Part shown: in pieces, positions 38,024-50,790 of the stretch
Layout: every line of letters begins with the position of its first letter
Numbering within the stretch: position 1 is the stretch's first letter
Assembly (NCBI RefSeq): GCF_003254395.2
Contig: NC_037641.1
Location: 3,381,001 to 3,445,000 of the forward strand
Direction: 5' to 3'
DNA: 64,000 nt
DNA from: Apis mellifera
Taxonomy: Eukaryota > Arthropoda > Insecta > Hymenoptera > Apidae
Translations under genes and position numbers: made by a program
The notes under the pieces: model-generated
Told to the model about the DNA's origin: nothing
Seen by the model: only the letters and a program-made list of their open reading frames with translations
The model's database searches: none

Positions 38024-41000
38024 GCATCTTGTTTACAGAAGTGCTAAAGCCCGTTTATGCCGCAGGTGCATCTCCCTCTTTTCTTCCTATCTAATCTGTT
38101 TATATTCTTTAAACTGATATATACTGAACCATGCGTTAACGTTTTTTCTTTTGTATTCTTATCAATGATTAGAATTTCGATATTTATTTTTTTATGAAAC
38201 GTACATTATTTGTTAAAATAAGAATATTTGAATGTTTAAATATTTAGTTAAAAAACAATTGTGTATTTTGTTTATAATATTTTATTATTATAATATTCAT
38301 GAAAATAATTTTTAACATACATAATTTTTTAAATGATTAAATATTAATTGGTAAAATGATAATTTAATTATGACATAAAAAATTTATTTTATCTTAACAT
38401 ATAAATTAATATAATTTTGTAGAAATACAGTTTGATTATGCATAATGATTATAATTATGATATGAACATAATGAATATATCTCTTAATTATATATTATTT
38501 AAAAAATTATGAAAATTTAACATATTTTCAATATATAATTTTAAATATATTTTATATTTAGGTGTTAAAGAAATTGGAATTGGTTTGCATAATAAAAACG
38601 TATCAAAATCAGAAGGCTTCAATATTAATCCAACCAAAGCTTCTGGTATAACATTGGAAGTTCAACCTAGTGGTCATGTGATATTAGGAAAAAAAGGAAT
38701 TACACTCACTTGTATAACTGGATCAAATCAAAATATTTCTTGGTTACACAATGGTATATCAGCACCACCATGTGGTATTACACGTTGTACTCTTCTCAAA
38801 AATGGTTCTCTTCATTTACATAAGGTATAAAAATATTGAAAAATATTATTATATTATTATTATATTATTTAATATTACTTTAAAATTAAATCAATTATTA
38901 CCTATTCTATTATTGTGATAGATGGTGCAGAAATTTAGAGAAAAAAATATTACTACAATTAATTTTAGAGATTATTATAAAGATGAATATCGTTGTGTAG
39001 CACATACTAATTTTGGACTTTTAAGATCATCACCTACATTTATTCAAATAGCAGGTAAGTTTCCTATTTAATATATTGCTATTAAATTTTAAAATAATAT
39101 ATAATTTAATAATATATAATAATATATAATTTATAATATTGTAGTATATAATTATATAATTTGTTTAGAATTTGCTTATATATTTAAAGAGTCTCCAGAA
39201 AATATAACTGTACAAGAAGGTGAAATTACAAGATTATCTTGTTTAATAGATAGTGTTCCTTTTCCTAATATCACATGGCAGCATAATGAAAAAATATTAT
39301 TGCCCAATCAGAATAATTTAAAGTAAGTAATTCTTTGATAGAAATTAATAATTCAATATTTTGTTATAATTAAAATTTTTATATTTTAGTAATAAGTATA
39401 TAATGGTACCACCAGGTGTTCTGTATATAAAAGCAACGAAGTTATCAGATGCTGGTACATATAGGTATGTACATATATTAGTAAATAATAATAATAAAAT
39501 ACATTTATTTATATAAGTTATAAAGTATTTCATACAATAAAATTATAAAAAAAAAAATATGATGAATCATTTATATTTTTAGATGCATAGTAAATAATGA
39601 ATTCCTAAAAAAAACTAAAAAAAGTAAAGAAGCAAAATTAACTGTTATTTCACAACCTGAGGGTAATGGATCGTATATACCACCATTGTTATTCCCACAA
39701 ATTTCATACAATCATTGGTTATTAAATGGATCAAATCTTAGTTTAGCATGTGCTGCATCTGGATATCCACCACCAATTATAATGTGGTCATTTATTCCTC
39801 GCTATATTGGTATTTTAAATATGTATATTAATAATATTAGTAATATTATAGTAATATTTATAATACAAATACAATAAATAGAGATTTATTTATATATTAT
39901 ATAAATTTAAGTTTTTTTTTTTTTTTTAATTTTAGCCAATCATAATGTTGCACAACCTCGCATTTTGCTTAATTCTAGTATTGGTATTAGTATATTATCA
40001 CTAGTAAATGTGAGTGCATCTGATGCAGGAGTTTATATATGTTCTGTAAAAAACTTTATTACAAATAATGTGGAGATTCAAGTAAGTAATATTCCAAATT
40101 ATTATTATATATAATCATTTTAAAAATACATTACAAAATATATAAAATGTAATATATATATATACATATACATATATATATACACACATATATACAAAAT
40201 ATTTCAGAATATAACAGTGAATATATTAATACCACCATCATTTGTGAAAATACCTACAAATCAAATATGTCCAAATGGAAGAACTGCAAGATTTGAATGT
40301 CAAGCACAAGGCTTACCTGTGCCTAAAATATATTGGTTAAAAGATTCATTAAATATCACAATCAATGGTATACAATCAATTATTTATTATAATATTTATT
40401 TACATTTATACATAAAACATATAGTAAATATTTTTACAGGACGTAGAACTGTATATATAAAAGAATCTAATAAAATGGAACTAGCAATATCAGCAACAGT
40501 TCCATCTGATGCTGGTATTTATCAATGTGTTGCTGTAAATTCAGCAGGAGAAATTTGGGCCGCAGGTCGGCTTCAAGTAAATACATCTCGTAATAGTCCT
40601 GCTGCACCTACCTCTTTAAAATGTCGTGCTCTATCACCAGTTAAAATTTTTATTTCCTGGGTACCACCAAAGTCTTTATCACATAGCAGTATTAAAGCTT
40701 ATACCGTCCATTATAGTCCCGTAGGTAAGTTTCTTAATTGAAATACATAAAAATATTATATATATAATGAATAATTAAAAATATTATATAACATTTTTTA
40801 ACATTTTATATATTATCATAAAGAAGGAGGTAAAGAAGAAGTTTCTCCGCCTGAACCGGGTAATTCTACATCAGTAGAAGTGACAAAACTTCTTGAACCA
40901 TATACTAATTATTCCTTCTATATACGAGTGTGGAACAATTATGGTCCTAGTGATCAATCAGCCACCATTTTGTGTTCTACAGCCCCAAGTGGTACATTAT

Positions 41001-44000
41001 TTTTTATTATCATAAATAATTATAAAAAAGAATTAAAAAATATAAGTTTTGTTTTCCATTCAGTTCCTAAAGGTGCACCAAAAGTAAACGTGAATATACT
41101 TAGTAGTACAAAGTTAAATATATCATGGGAGCCATTAACTAAAAAGGAGTCTCGTGGTATTGTGGTAGAATATAAATTACAGTTTAGATTGCATGAACAT
41201 CCATCATCTCGGGTTTATTATTTATCCGCTAACAATAAATCCTATATACTTTCTGGTATGCATAAATATATATAAATTATTCTCTTTTATATAATTATTA
41301 AATTTTTCTTTTCTGTTTTATTTTGAAATTAATTCATATTTTTAAAGATTTAAAACCTGGAGCACAATATGATTTAAGAGTATTAGCCAGAACAAAACAA
41401 GGTTGGCCTAATGTGACTGAATCACAATTAAAGTGGACTACTGTTACTATGCCACCTGCTGAATCTAATCAATTTGTTATCAAAAATATTGTGGATGTAC
41501 AAGTATTAATAGTAAATACTTCAATTGTAAAGGTTAATATAAATTTTTTTTTATCATATCTTATGTTAAAAAAGTATTTAAATTTTTATATTTCTAATGT
41601 TAAAATCATATCAGGTAAAATGGAAAATAAATGTTAATGAAAATGATAAAATCGAATCGAAATTTGATCTTTGGCAAATTTATTGTGAAAATCAAAGTGG
41701 ACATAAATTAGAAAATATTTTTTTACCACAAAATGTTACCGAATATGTATTTACTAATCTTAGTAAGTACTAAACATAATACATCTTTTATTTTTAAAAA
41801 ATTGTATATTTATTATATATATTGTATTGTGAAATTTTTAAAAATTTTTTGAATCTTTTTGTTTAGATGTAAATGTTTCTTTTACAATGGGTTTATGTAT
41901 GATAAGTTCTGGTAAAGCAACAGGCTGTTTAACAAAACAAATAGAAACTAGTACAAGTAAGAATATTATATTAATAATTTTGCTTATCATTATAATAAAT
42001 ATTAATTTTATATATTATTTTTATTTATTAATTAGATAATGTACCAATGGCCTTGGAAGCAATTCCTGTTTCATCTACTTCTATAAATGTGACATGGTCT
42101 CTAAATGGTGTGCATGAAATAAATTCTTTTGAATTATGTTATCATGCAATTCATGCAGCAAATTCAGATAATCCTAAGTGTTCTATATTGTATGTAATAA
42201 GTTGATTTTTTTCTCATTATAATTTAAATTAATCTTTTAAAACTAAATTATTTTTAATATATTTTTTATAGGAATGATACAAAAGCAAATGTGGATAAAC
42301 TAAAACCATTTACATTATATCAATTTAAAGTAAGGGCCATTCAAAATAATACAAACCAAAGCAATTTTTATAGTGAGTCTGTAGAATGCTATACAAATGA
42401 AGATAGTAAGTAAAATATATATCATATTTATTTATAAAATTATTAAACAAGTAACATTATTTAAGTAACAAACAAGTAACAAGTAATTTTTAACTAATAA
42501 TTCATTTCAGTCCCTGGAAAAGTAGAAGAAGTACAATGGTTTTTAATAAATAATACAAAAATACGAATTGCATGGAAGGAACCAAGTAATATAAATGGTA
42601 TTATACAAAATTATTTCATTATATATACCATGGACTTAATGGATTCAGTTAAATCATGGAGAAATGTGACAGTACCTGGTAATAAAACTTCGACAACTTT
42701 ACCTGGACTAATTCCGGGGAAACGATATTTTGTGATGGTACAGGCTATGACAAAAGCTGGTTATGGTAAACTATCAGATCCTATAATAATTCTTACTGGT
42801 GGTTCATCAAATCCACCAAATCCACAAAAACCATCACAAAATATAAGATCTGATCAAAGTCTTGGTGAGTAAATTTATTTATTTATTTAGACAAAAAACA
42901 TTTTTAAACATCAGAAAACTAACAATCTGCTAAATCGGAAGAATATGAGAGATGTGAGAAATGTTTATTCTTTTTTATTATTCTTTAATTTTTTCATCAT
43001 ACTGTTAATTACAAAAGTTATAAAAATTAATGTTGTAAAATTAATTAATGTAGAAAATAATTAATTTACTGGATTAATTTCTATTGAATAATAGAACATT
43101 AATCTCAAAATTGAATTTAGATATAAAAATTTTTATGCAACTTGAATTATTTGATTAAAAAATATAAATATATACAAATGAAAAAATATATAAATGTATG
43201 TTTTAAAATTTGTCATCATTATTCTATTATATATATATCAATTAGAAGTTTCAAAAAATTAACAAAATAAAAAAGAGAAGAATTTTTCTTTATCAATATT
43301 TCATTCTTATCTAATATTTCATATTTATTTATTTTTAGGTGTAATTCTTGGTGTAAGCATAAGTATTGGATTTATTAAAATTTGTCTATGCAGTATATAT
43401 TGTCGAAAAAAATGTGAAAATGCTCGTATTTTAAGAGAAACAGCACAATCTACAAAAAATCGAACTTCAGTACGAAATAGATGTTGTACAGATCAAATGT
43501 CTACATCAGTAAGTCAACAAATAAATAGTAGAGTGGTACCTAATGAAATTGAACTTGCTGTTCTTTGTCCCACGTCTCCAATTACTAATCCTCATTTAGA
43601 CACTAAAGTATGTAAAAATATATTTGTAATACATATAACATAATATTAAATTTAAATAAAAAATGTAAAAAAAAAATATAAATTATTATAGGGTGGAAAA
43701 TCTAATGGTATTCTTGAGTCTTGTGTAAAAGAACCTTTATTACCATCATGGGAAATAAATGGTGAACAAAAAGATATTCATACAACAAAAAATTCTCAGG
43801 TATTTTAGTGAAGTATTTTAAATAATAAAATTATTATAATATATAAAATTAATATATTTTTTAAAATATAGTACAAAATAATGGACAATGTTGTCTTGAA
43901 TGAACAAAAGCAGGATCAAGAACAAGATTTAGATGGCACGCAACTCACAATAGTCAATTGTACTTTAAAAAGTAGTAATAGCAGCTTAAATAATAATTCT

Positions 44001-44075
44001 GGTTGTCCAGATGGAGATACATCTTTATCAAAATCTATGTGTATATCTGTTCCGACGCTTGGACCAAATGGATGA
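37999..44075 (+). CDS. Protogenin/DCC-class receptor, 4 Ig + ~5 FN3 + TM
   Basis: Twenty coding exons: 37999-38065, 38562-38824, 38922-39054, 39169-39322, 39390-39464, 39583-39809, 39936-40081, 40208-40367, 40440-40724, 40824-40991, 41064-41255, 41348-41532, 41615-41762, 41867-41956, 42036-42189, 42272-42405, 42511-42864, 43339-43607, 43692-43799, 43872-44075 (stop), totalling 1171 aa with phases closing. A signal peptide (MAARVFLLSILFTEV) is followed by four Ig-like domains to ~aa 455 (DAGTYRC, DAGVYIC, DAGIYQC), about five fibronectin type III domains to ~aa 960 (first starting PAAPTSLKCRAL), a membrane span at ~979-1000 (ILGVSISIGFIKICLCSIYC) and a ~170 aa cytoplasmic tail without recognised motifs. 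The 4 Ig + 5 FN3 layout and length fit protogenin/IGDCC; DCC/frazzled has six FN3. Family members are cell-surface adhesion/guidance receptors. The ligand here is unknown. Confidence 0.85.
38066..38561 (+). other. Protogenin-like intron 1
   Basis: A 496 bp AT-rich intron with phase-1 borders (gtgcat donor, atatttag acceptor) after the signal-peptide exon. Nothing else was recognised. Confidence 0.8.
43121..43200 (+). repeat. Copy 1 of an ~80 bp dispersed direct repeat
   Basis: Shares the block gcaacttgaattatttgatt and its flanks, with few mismatches, with 44142-44225. This copy lies in the intron just before the transmembrane exon. Confidence 0.85.
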
Positions 44076-44141
44076 AAAAAAATATTAGGCAATATAATTG
44101 CGTGTTCATGTTTTCCACCTATGCTCCAGTGCTACAGGTAG

Positions 44142-44225
44142 GATGTAAAAATTTTCATGCAACTTGAATTATTTGATTAAAAAATATGAATATATACAAA
44201 TGAAAAAATATACATACAAATGTAT
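44142..44225 (+). repeat. Copy 2 of the ~80 bp direct repeat
   Basis: Nearly identical to 43121-43200, about 1 kb downstream, starting ~66 bases after the stop codon. It is not seen in neighbouring introns, which suggests local duplication or a small mobile element. Confidence 0.85.
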
Positions 44226-44576
44226 GTATGAATTACAAGAACAAAATTCTTAATAAAGCAATGCAAGTTACTATATTTTACAAGTTTAATACGGCATAAC
44301 TTGTAAATAAAAATACTAATGCATCTAGATTATTGTAAATAATAATAGTTTAAAAGTACATTGAATCTTTTGACTATTATCTTGTATATAATGTTTCAAA
44401 GCAAGTTAGTAATATTGACAACACAGTATTTCTATGTTAACAGTTTGACAAGAAAAAATCTAATAATTTTTAGATTTGATTTTGTATAAAATCATACCAT
44501 GGCACAGATATGCTAATGATACTTAATAATATTCATTATATAACTTGCTCATATATCTATTGAGATGATATTTATT

Positions 44577-44595
44577 AAAAAAAAAAAAAAAAAAA
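44577..44595. repeat. Poly(A) run, ~19 bases
   Basis: An uninterrupted A run in the probable protogenin 3'UTR. It could cause internal priming in cDNA libraries. Confidence 0.8.
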
Positions 44596-44796
44596 GAATG
44601 TAAAATTGGAAATCAAGCAAATGGAATAATATCAAAATTCCTGATATATTAATACATGGGATATCTATTAATTATAAATATGTTCATAAAATATCATGTT
44701 TTGAATTAATGAAAGACATAAACAATACATTCCTTACACAGAAAACAAAATTATTGAATATCTAAATACGGGTATGGCCTAATCTATTTCACGATA

Positions 44797-44823
44797 TATA
44801 TTGCTTTTTAAAAAAGCAATATA
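44797..44823. repeat. Perfect 13 bp inverted repeat, 1 bp centre
   Basis: tatattgcttttt, one A, then its exact complement aaaaagcaatata. It could form a hairpin in the probable 3'UTR. Confidence 0.7.
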
Positions 44824-47800
44824 GTACTGATCATTCCAAAATCTTAAATTTTCTATTAACTATATCTAAATTAACAAAAAATTCTTAGGTTTTAAGAAAT
44901 TAAAAAAAATACTAATCAGATTTTATGTATAAAAAGTATAGTCTTAAGTTTTTTCTTTTATTATAAATAATATAATTACATATGTAGCATTACAAATCTT
45001 GGTAAATATTTATTCTATTAAAAAAAATAAGATATCAAACATTTTTAAAAAAAAATTAAAATGTCCATATTAATTTAATAAGATCTTTTTTATACTAAAT
45101 ATTGATAATTGTAGTATATGCTATTGAAAATTATAAGAACAGGAAAAAATAAATTTTTTTTTTAATAATATATATAAAAAAATATCTAAAAAATAAAATA
45201 AATAAAATAATTCAAATCATTCAAATATTAATGTAATAATTGAAAATATATAATATTATATTTTTTCCTGTTCACATAATAAAGATAAGTCTTTTATGTT
45301 GTACAAGACATTTAAAGTTAACTACATCATACAAAGCAAAAAGTAAAAATGAAAGAAAACTATAAATACATATTCCAGACTGGTGCATGTTACCATGACA
45401 GAAAAACCCACAACACAGTACCTGATAGTATAAGCTATATCTTTTAGAGTGAGACGTAGATATGTCATGTTATTATTATTGTGTACCTCCATTAATTGTT
45501 ATTTATTACATTTTACATTCAGTACTATTTTAAATGATCATATTACACTGAATTTATGCAATAATATAGTCATTACAAGCACAGTATGAAATCATGTAAA
45601 AATAGAATTAATTCAAGCTGCACATGCTAGAGATTTTATATATTTATTATGCAGAGTTTTACATTTTTGTACAAAATAATTTGTTAAACATATAATTTAA
45701 AATCATTTTCAATTCTGCTTTGTGTTGAAATGATGTATAAATAGAGATTTTTTATATTATATATCTAAACTTTTTTAAATTTAATTCATGATTTATTTTT
45801 ATGAAAACTCAGTACTAAAATTGTTAAAAAATTTTACAAGATCTGATTATAGTTATATGAAAGATAATTTCATTTGAACATCATTTATGAATTTTTTACA
45901 TATTCTATGATCACAATTATTAGAATCTCAATTTTATTAACATAAATTATTTTAGCTATTTATTCTTGACAAATTATGTTGTTATGAAACATAGATACAT
46001 TTCACTGATAGAATGCTTGTTTTGTGATTTTTATTTAAATGATTTGTTTTCCATTTGTTATCATATTTAACATAACTTGTTACATTTTATGTTATTCACA
46101 TATAGTAGTATACTTTTATATTTGTTGAAGGTATTCATATGTTACTCTTCTTAGAGTTAAATAAAAAACGAGAATTGATATATAATTATAGGCAACTAGT
46201 AACTGATCGCTCATGAATTCGTTTTTTTTTTTGCATTAATTTTTAAAATATTTTTTGCACTGTATGTATATGTTAATTATTAAGCTTGTACAATTTTCTA
46301 ATATTAATGAAATTTAAATTACGAATATTGTAAAGAAAATGGTATTATTTTTAAAGAAAAAAAAATAACAGATCAAAAAAATTAATAAAGAAAAAAAAAT
46401 ATAATAATTAATATGGCGACAAAATATTCGATGGTAAATGTTACATCTGTGTCACTTTAAAAAAAATATTTTAGTTTTATTGTACACAAATCTTAATCAA
46501 TGTATTATAAAGTATTTTTATTTTTTAGCAGCATAATGTACTGTATTTGTTAAGCGCGATATTGTTTTATTTGCTATGAACATAATTTTCTTTATGCAAA
46601 TTTTATTTATATTAATTCGTACCTTATAAAAAATTTCCAGTTTATAAGACAACATTCACTAAATTTAAAATGAATTGAAACATATTGGTGTTAAATTGGT
46701 ATGATAATATTTATAACTAATTGTATAAAGAGAGAAAAGAAAGATGTGATAAGTTTTAAAGTTTATAAAAAAAAATAGAGTCGCCGTGCTGTTATCTAAG
46801 CATTTTATTATCAAAAGATGAATTACAGTATTGAAGTACAAAGCAATAAACATTGTTATTTTTAGACTACAGATAGTGAAAGACAAGTATTGTAAATGTT
46901 ACATTTAGAGTATAACGATTTATATTTGAAAAAATATTTTGAAATTGAGGCTATTTTGACAAATTTTTAAAAACTATTTGTTTGTCTTATAAATTATTGT
47001 ATACGTTGATTTAGAAATATTATAATTTATTTCTTTACTATATTATTCTAGTGGTATTTTGGTTAAGTACATAACATATTGTTATTCATATGTACTATGT
47101 TTATCATTTATACATAAAATTTCTTCATTCAAACTTGTACCTTTACTAAATGATAAGAAAAATAGTATTATTTCATTTCATTTGCAATAATTTTTTATTA
47201 AATATCAATTTGATAGTATTGGCTATACATAGATAAAGTATTAATTATATTGTACGGCGACTCTAGTCAAGTAAATATACCTCTATAACTGCCACCCTAT
47301 ACAGGGTAGATATTTTACATTACTTAATTTTAACTTAACCTCAGTACCTATTACACAGCACTATAATTTTAGTTTACACAATTTACCTCAAAAAATTTAT
47401 TGTCTCATTCAATGAGTAGATATAGCCAAGACATTATACTTTATTTTATATAAGACATATATGAAAAGATAAACTTGGTAAAAAAATGAAATATGTATTA
47501 ATATCGTTAATTATAGTAATTATTGTATATTAAGAAAACTTTAATTTATTTTTTCACAAAACCTTTATCATTTTTTTTTTATTAAAACCTATATAATTAT
47601 TCTATTACTGTAATTATATTGGTTTTTTAGGGTGCAGTTACTTTGTATATATTTTTATTATGATTATGTGTATGTATATATATATATATTATCTTCAGAA
47701 AATATTAAAATTATATATTTTAATATATTATGTATAATAAATTATAAATTATAATCTATTGTTTAAAGTATTAAAACGATACACAAAATATTTAATGATA

Positions 47801-48560
47801 TTGTTGACTTTCAATATCTTGTTGTAATTAATGATTGAAATAAAAATAAGGTAGTGTATCATTATTAATTGTATTAAAACATGTAAAAAACAATATCCTT
47901 CTGAAAAATATTCATTTGTAAACAATTGCAAAGGTATAAAAAAAAAATAAGCGAATAAATGCATAAATGAATAACTTTATTATTAAAGAATTAATAACAA
48001 TACTTTAGAAGAGTATTACTATTAATTTTATTTTGGCAATTATCGCCATTTTATTATAATATTTTATGCAAAAATTAAGTTTACTTTCATATAATTTTCT
48101 TCATTTTCTTATTTTTATTAATTTTTTTGTTTGGCATTTTTGAAATATTTTCTAACTTATTAATTAATATTATTAATTAATATTATTTGTACTTGATTTA
48201 ATACATTATATAATTTTTTTTTTTAATAATATTTTAAATTTATATAACCACAAAAGCAGTCAACTTATTTGGAATAAAAAGATTTCTAAGTTATTCTGAA
48301 TCAATAGCTTTTGGAAGATATATGTTAAATGGAATGCAATGGATATAAAAACACAATTCGCATTTCTACAGATTTCATTAATTGTTTAACAGTTTTATTT
48401 ATCCTTCCAGTCTTAAAAATTTAGTATAAAAAGCATTTTGGCGATATACATGATTCTCTAAAATATTTATCCAAATAATGTTATGTGCTATAATATATTA
48501 TATTTAGGCATGTAAATATCTAGTTTTACGTTCAATCTTCATTATTCTTTAACTTCAAGT

Positions 48561-48566
48561 TTTATT
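48561..48566 (-). terminator. Candidate SDR-gene poly(A) signal
   Basis: TTTATT on the plus strand ~330 bases past the SDR stop. No nearer canonical hexamer was noticed. Weak evidence in AT-rich DNA. Confidence 0.25.
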
Positions 48567-48894
48567 TGTATAATGTCGAAATTTGACTAGCAACTCTAAG
48601 ATGCAAAAATTTCATACCTCAAACTATAATAAAATTAAGTACATTAAATCCTAGTTTATCACATTCGCAATAGGCTTATACATGAAATCTTCATATTCCA
48701 TTTTTTTTAAACATGACTAACAATATTTGTTAGCTGGTAAAATACGAGTAATGTATAACATACAATATGCAAATACAAAGTATGCAATTTGCATAGATTA
48801 CTAGGCACAAGGTGAAACGCTCCAAAAATTATTTCATAAAAATTATTGTAAGCTTTCTTCAGTATTTGATCTTGGCAGTCTGTAATGTTAAAAT

Positions 48895-50790
48895 TTATAG
48901 AACCAAAGAATGTGGAAATATTTTCATGTTTACATAATCATCAAGAACCTATAAATAATTAATAAATAATTAAAATATTTAATAAAAACATAGTAAAGAA
49001 ATTATATTGTTTTAATTACATAAATAATTATTAACCTCTTTCAAAGCATCTTTTGTGAGTTTTGGATAAAGATAAGTAAATCCAATGCTCAATAATTTTC
49101 CTGTTTGCAGATATAGATGTTTATTATAAAGAAGCTCTTGATCTATATATGGAGACAAAGGACTATTTTCCACTCCATCTTTATTGCAAGCTTCTGCCCA
49201 AGGTCCCATATGTTTGTCATTTACTTCTTCAACAACAGAACTCATATCTGTCTAAAATATATATAAACAAAAATAATTTTAAATTTCATAGATCTAAAAT
49301 AAAAAATTAAAAATATATAAAATATTTCCATTATTTTATATATTAAATTTCCATTATATATATATATATATATATTAAAATAATGGAAATATTTTAAGTT
49401 TTATATATATATATAATTTAATTATTATCTTATTTTAAATTAAGAAAAAAATATGCATATGTACATATATATATATGATACATATAGAATATAAATCTGC
49501 ATAATAAAATATATACATAAAGAATAATACAAATAAATATATATAAAAAAAAAAGAAAAAAATAATAAAAATTTTCTTCCATACTTTAGCTAGGGTGGAT
49601 AATGCAGTACCCCAATAATCATGATTGATGTTAAATAATTCTGAAACTATAGCACTGATTGATCCTTGAGTTGAATCATCTTCATCAACAACATTGTATG
49701 TTTTGCCTATAGTATTTGGACTATTTACTACATGCCAAATAGCTCTAGCTACATCTCTCACATGAACTGTATTCATATGAAGATCTGGTCCCCAAAGTAA
49801 CTTCATCATTTCTCCTAAATGTTTATAAACAGCTCCTACTACTAAACGTGGTGCTATAAAAAAAGTTTTTTATCTTTATATGGAATATTTTTAAAAAATT
49901 ATATTTATTTTTAATTTTTTAATAAAAAATACATTATTATTACCTAATCCATTTCTATCACCACAACCATATACAATAGCTGGTCTAAGTATTGTATAGT
50001 TTAAATTTGGTATATTTTTTAAATCATTCTCTACTTGTAATTTATATTTTGCAACAAATGTCCATGGTTCTCCAGATTCTTCTTCTTTAAGAGGATGCTA
50101 AAAAATATTAAAACTTGATATTTGTAATAAATTATTTGACACAATAATAATAAAGTTCACATACTTTTTCAGAAGTATTAAAATTACCAGAAGATATTTC
50201 TACATAATGATTAACTTGTAATTTCGCAGCTTGTTGAGCACAATTTATACTCAACTTATAAATTCCTTCTTTATATACAGGATCTGTTTGACCACTTTTT
50301 GTTTCTCCAGCACAATTGATTACAAAATCAATTGGATTATCAGATAAAAATGCATTTTGACAAGATACTATAAACAAAAAATTCAAAGATTAATTAGTTA
50401 ATATTATATATAAAATATATAATTAATAATTATTACAATTGTTTCGTCGAAATTATATAAAACTTTTACCGATATTCACATTACCTGCATTGATTAAATT
50501 AGCGCTTTTAAATTCAAGCAAAGGATGCTCAAATAATTGTTGATGTTTAGCATTTAGCCAAGCGGTTTGCGGTGGTACTTTATCTACGACACGTATAAAA
50601 GACACAAGATCGTTATCAAGTAAATATTCTACAAGATTACGACCTATGAAACCACATCCTGTTTCAACGATAAAATTTCTTTTCAGTTATGTTATTTATC
50701 ACTTCCGCTATATACTATCATATAAATTAAAATATTTTTACCTCCTAAAATGATTATTCTTGGCTTTTTATCAGAACCAGATGTTGCCAT
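48895..50790 (-). CDS. Atypical extended SDR, NAD-dependent epimerase/dehydratase-like
   Basis: Seven exons on the minus strand: 50790-50742, 50658-50485, 50367-50165, 50097-49944, 49853-49585, 49251-49036, 48948-48895 (stop), giving 372 aa with all phases consistent. The N-terminal Rossmann motif is IIILGGCGFIGRNLVEYLL (GGxGFIG, NAD(P)-binding). Later family features are DFVINCAGETKSGQ, EISSGNF and NLNYTILRPAIVYGCGDRNG (the LRP..VYG.GD motif of epimerase-like SDRs), then MNTVHVRDVARAIWHVVNS and KTYNVVDEDD. The region where extended SDRs carry YxxxK reads TFVAKYKLQVE, so the Lys is kept but the position four residues before it is Val instead of Tyr. Substrate and pathway are unknown. No signal peptide or membrane span is evident, so it is probably cytosolic. 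It is divergent from punt. Confidence 0.85.
49319..49395. repeat. Perfect 20 bp inverted repeat with 37 bp loop
   Basis: Arm 49319-49338 (aaaatatttccattatttta) is the exact reverse complement of 49376-49395. The loop is mainly TA repeats and carries another tttccatta. It lies in the SDR intron 49252-49584 and can form a strong hairpin or cruciform. Confidence 0.85.

Larger units (their letters stand above)
44076..48894. other. Protogenin-like 3'UTR and tail-to-tail intergenic DNA
   Basis: No coding sequence was recognised. About 44076-46200 is somewhat more complex (for example 45300-45500) and may be a long protogenin 3'UTR; AATAAA hexamers occur (such as near 45280) but none is decisive. 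46200-48880 is AT-rich with short A/T repeats. The leftward 3'UTR of the SDR gene occupies the right end. Confidence 0.45.

Noticed and set aside
40217..40741. Apparent single 174-codon exon
   Set aside because: It contains a 72 bp intron (40368-40439) with GT-AG borders; removing it restores continuous Ig-domain sequence.
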